Below are positions 15,301-18,926 of a stretch of DNA of 18,926 bases, in pieces. Under the pieces are notes generated by a model. That model saw only the letters and a list, made by a program, of their open reading frames with translations. It was not told where the DNA came from and searched no databases. The DNA comes from Chrysochromulina parva (Eukaryota > Haptophyta > Prymnesiales > Chrysochromulinaceae). Location: the NCBI GenBank assembly GCA_002887195.1, contig PJAB01000941.1, positions 1-18,926 of the forward strand. The letters are read 5' to 3'. The stretch's first letter is position 1, and each line of letters begins with the position of its first letter. The translations under genes were made by a program, and so were the position numbers.

Positions 15301-16463
15301 GCGGCGGCAGCGTTTAGGGAGACGGCCACAAGCGTGGAAGCGGGGACGAGCGTGGTAGCAGGTAGGAATGGGGAGGCGGGTAGGAATGGGGAGGGGGGCA
15401 TGAAAGTGGAGGCCACCGGCGAGGAAGGGACGAGGGTGGCGCCAACCGGTGGAGGTGGCGTTGGTGGCGGTGGCGGTAGCGTGGCGGTCGGGAGTAGCGG
15501 CTGTGGCTCAGAGGGCGGTGCGGATGGGTCAATATCCGTCGCCACGACGATAGCCTCTGCCGCCGTCGGCACCTTCGCCGCTGCCTCCGCTTCGGTCTCG
15601 GCCACGCCTCTAGCCGCCTCAACCGCCGCTTCGAGCGCCTCGAGAGCCAACTCCATCGGCACCGCAGTCATGTCGGCTGCTGCGTCGGCGACGGCGCCTG
15701 GCGTGCGCGCATGTGCCCCGCGCGGCTGACGAGGCCATGGTGTGAATGGGGAGAATGCGTCACCCGCGGCCGATGCGCAGTCTGCAGCCGAAGCGAGCGA
15801 TGGCGGCAGCGCCGCCGGCGACCACGCGGGAGACTCCACCCAAGGCGACCATGGCGCGGGCGCGGAGAAGCGACCGAACTCGTGATCGTGGTAGATCGTG
15901 AAGCGGCCTCCGCCGAGGGTGGCCGTTGCGTCGGCGCCTGTGGGTGCCACTGGCGCTGCGGCTGTTCGGAGTGGTGGCGTGCCTGCGGAGATGATGGCAT
16001 CGGCCGCGGCGATGGCGCGGTCCATGAGGGAGAGGCTGTGGGGCGACGCGGCCGCATAGTCGTCGCCGCCACCACGGGTGCGGCTGATGCTGCGGTGGCG
16101 GTCGTGCCTCTCGCCGCCGCTGCCGCTGCTCAGGCTCCAACTGGCAGCCGCCTCTTGCTCCGGCTCGAGCGCCAAGCCCGACGAGGCGACTGGAGTGGCC
16201 GGTGCGTTGATGCTGAGCGCCACATCCCACCCGCCGATACTTTCCAGCGAGAGCGTCGCCGCGTGCTCCCACACGGCCTCCTCCTCCTCTGGCGGCTGCG
16301 CGACCGGAGGTGAGGGCGTCATCTGCTGTGCTGGCGGGCAGCTGTCGGCGATCGCGGGCGTGGGCCACAGCGAGTTGCTCGATGTCGGAGCGAGAGGCCT
16401 ACGCGCAGTAAAAGGCGTCTCCGCCACAGAGCCGGCAGCGATTCGGCTGGCAAGGGTGGCCAT
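12303..16463 (-). CDS. Giant Ala-rich coiled-coil protein, hypothetical
   Basis: The product is 1386 residues from the ATG at 16461-16463 (MATLASRIAAGS). The frame is open 26 codons further but only to a TTG. Layout: residues 1-410 are disordered, rich in Ala, Pro and Ser, with VPASTLVAV-like repeats near the end. About 410-798 is an Ala/Glu/Arg-rich helical rod (AEAARRVAAAVAAAEAAAAE, then RASRERALEARLEAQEHAAA), very likely a long coiled coil. A short non-repetitive linker, SFCWSGKSLL, lies near 801-812. Residues 861-924 hold RAHGVP(L/I) repeats separated by polyproline. Then come Ala repeats (QAATAQAATAQAAMA), and at about 1144-1194 a run of (P)STLPP units. The last 25 residues are more ordered (SPFKRVEQNLRLLHERLHSR). 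No enzyme domain is seen. A structural, cytoskeletal or flagellar role is possible but only a guess. Composition bias could inflate the open frame, yet 1386 uninterrupted codons with consistent heptads support a real gene. Confidence 0.6.
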   Translation of the reverse strand: MATLASRIAAGSVAETPFTARRPLAPTSSNSLWPTPAIADSCPPAQQMTPSPPVAQPPEEEEAVWEHAATLSLESIGGWDVALSINAPATPVASSGLALEPEQEAAASWSLSSGSGGERHDRHRSISRTRGGGDDYAAASPHSLSLMDRAIAAADAIISAGTPPLRTAAAPVAPTGADATATLGGGRFTIYHDHEFGRFSAPAPWSPWVESPAWSPAALPPSLASAADCASAAGDAFSPFTPWPRQPRGAHARTPGAVADAAADMTAVPMELALEALEAAVEAARGVAETEAEAAAKVPTAAEAIVVATDIDPSAPPSEPQPLLPTATLPPPPPTPPPPVGATLVPSSPVASTFMPPSPFLPASPFLPATTLVPASTLVAVSLNAAAATPAAATPAAAKLVAGTTPHRTPPSPAEVEGEVEAAAAAAVAAAGASAAEACAAEAAMAAGAAIASAEAARTAMQAQCRKEVAARQSAEERLAACEEALRAEAARRVAAAVAAAEAAAAEAAARAAAEVAEGARAEAAERAGACELRAAFLEEGRARAVMDAHAAIAQQAAAEAVAAQRLAAVEAVAATLAAEVRAAEVHTAAVAASAASTHAASVVEHAAQLEALRQSMTMEKEQIGHAAAAAAAEAGAQHVAVTKAAEAARAEAEGARADAAAARADADAARAQLAQAQVAHSQAVAQAQEAQAAQLAHAQAVAAQATAACQASEAAAATAAVEATHEATRLRSELQTYREQLSAVQEELATALGSRASRERALEARLEAQEHAAAYKLAAEERRARAAEARIAEIEASFCWSGKSLLTQPSAQPCAEGSLRKPIGKPPATTEAAVKAAAEAAVEAAAEAVEMEAHGAEAHGAEAEAVRAHGVPISIHLDQEVPISIQNAVRAHGVPLLFDLDPLAPPPPPPPPPPRAHGVPLLFDLAAPEAAEAPSAHDSALWPQLAAPEAAEAQAATAQAATAQAAMAQEAASAADFAAAEAEAEAEAAVVAAEASKASPWVEEALKVAVSEAATAPVRARHSRRPPITWTEALAHATSAVTPTLPPTLSSRSPPPTPPPLPPLFAALAPATPVAARAALPGAATRVAVEAAATVGAVGGDAILPGAAQLAAAKEHARAVMERLAALEAQATALKQQPHYGLTLPPSTLPPSTLPPPSTLPPSTMPPSTLQPSSLPQPSVAPPSLPPPSLPPFIMASPLASIARVPVQPPAWPSASAPVALAPVAHAPVASPSAFSDYLSLDPGPVFMDMAPLASIMAPVAPRAPRTPVVSPLGPLAPALAPVEAPLAALMVPVAPPIVSAASGPSAVSDSFAVSVTVPPATDEYAQLTARQPSPPRSPLFSGDRSAPPALPERMPESPFKRVEQNLRLLHERLHSRTHVSPSAL
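12880..13035 (-). repeat. Coding minisatellite, PSTLPP units
   Basis: On the + strand the unit GGTCGAGGGCGGCA and variants recurs about every 12-15 bp. It codes on the minus strand for STLPP/STMPP/SSLPQ-type units in the C-terminal part of the coiled-coil protein. Units vary in length by triplets, so the frame is kept. Confidence 0.85.
13540..13880 (-). repeat. Compound coding minisatellite, RAHGVP and AAPEAAEA repeats
   Basis: An exact 34-bp duplication occurs at 13685-13718 and 13760-13793 (each codes for RAHGVPLLFDL), separated by a GGAGGC run coding for polyproline. A third, degenerate copy lies at about 13830-13865. The segment at about 13604-13629 is repeated at 13664-13689 (AAPEAAEA). 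A 15-bp unit (GCCTGAGCCGTTGCC) repeats near 13560-13610. The array is expected to vary in length between strains. Confidence 0.88.
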
Positions 16464-16892
16464 GTTCGCGCGGGTAGGCTTGTAGACCGGAGCGCCAACT
16501 CGAGCGCCTTTCGTTCTTCCCACAGTCGTCGAGGGCTGCAAGAACCAAGAAGAGAAGGTCCTCTCATAAAATGCGTGGACACTCAGCCCATGTGTTTAGT
16601 GGCCATGGCCGGCGGCGCCTCTCTAGAGCGGTGGAGCGGAGTATTCTCGGGCTGAGCTTAAAGCAAGGATGATGTTAACTTCGCCCCATAACCTATAATC
16701 TTGCACGGTTGGCTCACCCGAAAGGGTGTGAGACTATACATGGTATTCACAACGCCCTGCTACCGGTCCGGCGCTACCATGCAACTCCTAGTTAGTATCG
16801 CCACTCCTACTCAGTGTACGGCCGTAATGTATGTTCCTGACCCTGCTGCGGAGAGAAGCGATCGTATATCCTCATCGAGTGCGTGCCATCCC
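16464..16892. other. Intergenic region upstream of the coiled-coil gene
   Basis: This 429-bp spacer contains the upstream region of the coiled-coil gene (-) and the 3' side of the small gene at 16893 (-). It includes a GTGGACACT...GTGTTTAGTGGCCATGG segment (16575-16607) that resembles one at 3289-3334, and a short perfect hairpin CACCCGAAAGGGTG at 16715-16728. Short open frames here do not look like genes. Confidence 0.5.
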
Positions 16893-17312
16893 TCATAGTT
16901 GGCTTCCGTCGACTTCAGTGGACTTCAGAGGACTCGCGAGAGGCACGTTCTTACGCTTACTCGCGCGCCCATTCGCCCACGGGTTCTCGGCTGCCGCTAA
17001 GATCGCATGAGTAGCCGGGTTGAAGCGCGACGATTTTCGAGGTGATGTGGTTTTCGGCGACGGCTCACAGCTGCTCCCTGGTAAAGGAGACGAGGATGGC
17101 GACCAAGACGGATGGAGTAGAGTGAAGCTGTGTTTCGAGCAGTCGATCGAGTAGCTTCTGCGATCCTGTTGCTTGGTGAGCGTGATCGCCTGAATTGCTG
17201 CACCCAAGGCTGACGACACCGAATCGTCCACCAACGCTTGCAAAGGGGCTAAATTGCCTTTAGAGGGACGTGCGTGTTCAGCCGGCGCATGGGTCTCTGT
17301 TGGAGGATCCAT
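16893..17312 (-). CDS. Small hypothetical protein
   Basis: The frame codes for 139 residues from the ATG at 17310-17312, which has G at -3 and G at +4. The product begins with an acidic/Pro-rich segment (MDPPTETHAPAEHARPSKGN), followed by a likely helix (LQALVDDSVSSALGAAIQAI, 24-43). The remainder is Ser/Pro/Lys-rich and basic, ending near ANGRASKRKNVPLASPLKST. The basic tail would suit a nuclear or nucleic-acid-binding protein, but no family is recognised. It lies in the same direction as the LRR-PDZ gene, 157 bp away from that gene's stop. Support is moderate: the base composition is less GC-rich than its neighbours, and the second half could instead be intron or UTR sequence. Confidence 0.4.
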   Translation of the reverse strand: MDPPTETHAPAEHARPSKGNLAPLQALVDDSVSSALGAAIQAITLTKQQDRRSYSIDCSKHSFTLLHPSWSPSSSPLPGSSCEPSPKTTSPRKSSRFNPATHAILAAAENPWANGRASKRKNVPLASPLKSTEVDGSQL

Positions 17313-17469
17313 CGCGGGAGAAGGCGGAAGAGCAATGAATTAGAACATCCCAATTCCAAATGAGGAAATGAAGAAGCATCTCGTGAAAGCTCTCGAAGGG
17401 GAATATTTACAAAAACATTGGGATTAATGTCGACCTCTTAACACTTTGCCTGTGAATGGCGCGGGGCCG

Positions 17470-18501
17470 TCATGTGTGGCTCCGGGGATAATAATCGACT
17501 CCCACCCCGTCTTGCTCTTGGCTCGGGAGGGGCGTCTCACGAGCAGAGAGCTTGAGGTCAGCCAAGGGAGCTAAGGCCGCCTCGAGCTTGCTCCCGACAG
17601 GCTGGGGCTTCGCCTTCCGAAGCTCATCGTCGGTGACGACCGCGGTGATCTTGGCTCCAATCAGGCCCACGCCTGACCACTGGGCGGGCCGGAGCGTCGT
17701 GCGCAGGTGGCCTGCGCCAGGGCGTGCCACCACCACGTCGATCGCCTTCTTATTGGCTCCGTGGGCGTCGACAGCGCCCGCAACGAGCGGCTTGAGGCTC
17801 ACCTCGACGCTCTCAAAGTGCTGCAGGATGTCCATCCGTCGCTCCTGCTCACTCTTGAAGCCTGCGTTCCGCCGCCTGCCGTTGTAGCTCAGCGCGCCGA
17901 ACGTGAGCACCACATCGCCCTTTTGGAGGCCCGCCTGATGCGCGGGTGACTCCTCGAAGACCTTGCCCACGTGCATGAGGGCAACGGCAGGTTTCGCGAC
18001 GCCTGCCTCGTCGCCCACGAGGCGTGCCTCGTCCACGAGCTGCACGTCAGGCCGGCGCTTGGCCAGCAGCACGCTCGCCTCCCCGAGCGCCTCCGCTGAC
18101 AGGTCGTTGCCTCCCACGCGCAGTTGCTGCAGCTGGTGCGCCATCAGGCCATGCTCTGCGAGCGCCTCGCAGAGCGTGCGCAGGCCGGCGTCCGTCAGCC
18201 TGTTGAAGCTCACATCGAGCTCGGTGATGTCACACCCGGAGTGGTTGAGGACATCGTACAGCAGCGGCACGTCCGCGTCCGTCATCTCCATCGCCGCAAA
18301 ACACATGCGCTCGAAGCGCTGGGCCTTTTCACGGCAGACGGCAAGTTTGCACTCGAGCAAGTTGGGCGCGAAGATGGTGATGCCCGCTGGTGACTGCGGC
18401 TGCGGCGGCGGCGGCGGCGGTGCGGCTGCCGCCACGTTCAGGCGGACAGGGAGTGGCGCGGAGTACGTCGTATCGCCATCATCCTCTATCTCGGCCGACA
18501 T
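17470..18501 (-). CDS. Leucine-rich repeat protein fused to a PSMD9-like PDZ domain
   Basis: The product is 343 residues from the ATG at 18499-18501 (MSAEIEDDGD); the frame extends upstream only to a GTG. Residues 1-45 are acidic then polyproline-rich. Residues about 65-158 hold RNI-type leucine-rich repeats: DADVPLLYDVLNHSGCDITELDVSFNR in pieces, with ELDVSFNRLTDAGLRTL (94-110) and LQQLRVGGNDLSAEAL (124-139). Residues about 173-285 form a PDZ domain: VGKVFEESPAHQAGLQKGDVV (178-198), then a long basic insertion, then LRPAQWSGVGLIGAKI (270-285). The last block closely matches the end of the PDZ domain of proteasome assembly chaperone PSMD9/p27/Nas2 (TRWAGKGLLGCNI in human). The N-terminal Nas2 helical domain is absent and replaced by the repeats, so a role in 26S assembly is uncertain. 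It shares a 229-bp divergent promoter with the gene at 18731. Confidence 0.82.
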   Translation of the reverse strand: MSAEIEDDGDTTYSAPLPVRLNVAAAAPPPPPPQPQSPAGITIFAPNLLECKLAVCREKAQRFERMCFAAMEMTDADVPLLYDVLNHSGCDITELDVSFNRLTDAGLRTLCEALAEHGLMAHQLQQLRVGGNDLSAEALGEASVLLAKRRPDVQLVDEARLVGDEAGVAKPAVALMHVGKVFEESPAHQAGLQKGDVVLTFGALSYNGRRRNAGFKSEQERRMDILQHFESVEVSLKPLVAGAVDAHGANKKAIDVVVARPGAGHLRTTLRPAQWSGVGLIGAKITAVVTDDELRKAKPQPVGSKLEAALAPLADLKLSARETPLPSQEQDGVGVDYYPRSHT

Positions 18502-18730
18502 TGGCCCGAGGCGCGGGGAAATGTGAAAAGTCTTGATGGAAACCACACCACTTTCAAAAGCAACTTCGCAAAAGGGTGTTTGCACTCGAGCGGGCAGTAA
18601 CAGTGCCGTAGCACGGTTGTCGCGTCTGTCGTGTTAACGTTCACTCGATTGTCGCGTCTGTCGTGTTAACGTTCACACTCGAAGAGCAACGCCCGCGAAG
18701 AGTTCGCGCGACACTTGGGCGCCCGTCTCA
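18502..18730. promoter_or_regulatory. Divergent promoter with duplicated 18-mer motif
   Basis: These 229 bp lie between the ATG of the LRR-PDZ gene (-) and the ATG of the FCF1-like gene (+). The region contains a 32-bp-period tandem duplication (18617-18676), each copy carrying TGTCGTGTTAACGTTCAC. The second copy ends 54 bp before the plus-strand ATG. The role is inferred from position and from the identical motif in the BBS4/NAA10 promoter. Confidence 0.6.
18617..18676 (+). repeat. 28-bp direct repeat, period 32 bp, carrying the shared motif
   Basis: The same 28 bp occur at 18617-18644 and 18649-18676, separated by TCGA. Each starts TTGTCGCGTC and ends with the 18-mer TGTCGTGTTAACGTTCAC (18627-18644 and 18659-18676). 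The copies are identical, which points to recent duplication or to selection on both. Confidence 0.92.
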
Positions 18731-18926
18731 ATGGCACCCGCGCGCGTTGTCAAAGGCAGCCGCAAGGCAAAGACGAAGCAATTCGCGGCGACCAAGCGAA
18801 TGATCACGCCGCACGGCGGCCGCATCGTCAAGCCCGCGCACCAGCTGCTCCTGCAGCAGCATGTTAAGAAGAAGCCCGCCGGCGGAGCTGCGAAGGGTCG
18901 CGCTGGCGCTGGACGACGACTTTGGC
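18731..18926 (+). CDS. Basic protein N-terminus, FCF1-like (partial)
   Basis: The frame is open from the ATG at 18731 to the window edge (65 codons, no stop). The visible part is very basic. Its segment KAKTKQFAATKRMITPHGGR resembles the N-terminus of the small-subunit processome nuclease-like protein FCF1 (UTP24), which starts with a K-K-T-R-K-(F/Y)-x-x-x-K-R stretch. The following HVKKKPAGGAAKGRAGAGRR is Ala/Gly/Lys-rich and not diagnostic. The PIN domain that would prove the call would lie beyond the window. A different nucleolar or ribosomal basic protein is possible. It is divergent from the LRR-PDZ gene, with two copies of the shared motif just upstream. Confidence 0.5.
   Translation, partial: MAPARVVKGSRKAKTKQFAATKRMITPHGGRIVKPAHQLLLQQHVKKKPAGGAAKGRAGAGRRLW

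Noticed and set aside
15064..15729. 221-residue + strand frame inside the coiled-coil gene
   Set aside because: Ala/Gly low-complexity antisense of the GC-rich repeat region; no independent features.
16674..16686. Fourth copy of the shared promoter motif (TGTTAACTTC)
   Set aside because: Only partial similarity with a missing base; not counted with the three exact copies.

Overview
This window looks like nuclear DNA from a GC-rich, gene-dense, unicellular flagellated eukaryote, most likely a microalga or related protist. The lineage cannot be fixed from the sequence. The signs are eukaryote-only proteins (EED, BBS4, NAA10, eIF6), long Ala/Pro/Gly-rich low-complexity insertions, abundant GCC/GGC repeats, no operon-style ribosome sites, and intergenic gaps of only about 0.15-0.5 kb. 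The recognisable conserved genes (EED, BBS4, NAA10, eIF6) each fit in one uninterrupted frame, so this stretch is very intron-poor. BBS4 implies a cilium or flagellum; EED implies a Polycomb repressive complex 2.

Layout from left to right: (1) 499-3006 (-), a secreted or lumenal protein with a PAN-like segment, one or two VHL-beta-like segments and a Pro-rich hinge. (2) 3601-5019 (+), a disordered Ser/Pro-rich hypothetical protein. (3) 5507-7267 (+), the WD40 Polycomb protein EED. (4) 7643-9010 (-), BBS4, convergent with EED. (5) 9367-10074 (+), the NatA catalytic subunit NAA10, divergent from BBS4. (6) 10305-11042 (+), eIF6. (7) 11363-12043 (+), a DUF1990/UPF0548 protein with a possible targeting extension. 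(8) 12303-16463 (-), a giant Ala-rich coiled-coil protein full of minisatellites. (9) 16893-17312 (-), a small hypothetical protein. (10) 17470-18501 (-), a fusion of leucine-rich repeats with a PSMD9-type PDZ domain. (11) 18731 to the window end (+), the start of a basic protein that resembles the N-terminus of the small-subunit processome factor FCF1.

The genes do not form one pathway. Several are translation or ribosome housekeeping genes (NAA10, eIF6, possibly FCF1), two belong to protein complexes (PRC2, BBSome), and the rest are lineage-specific. The most striking non-coding signal is an identical 18-mer, TGTCGTGTTAACGTTCAC. It occurs once in the BBS4/NAA10 divergent promoter and twice, inside a 32-bp tandem duplication, in the LRR-PDZ/FCF1-like divergent promoter. 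The most unusual protein architectures are the LRR-PDZ fusion and the secreted PAN plus VHL-like protein. Several open frames begin at non-ATG codons, so I moved those starts to the first plausible ATG (3006, 3601, 16463, 18501, and 9367 for NAA10).
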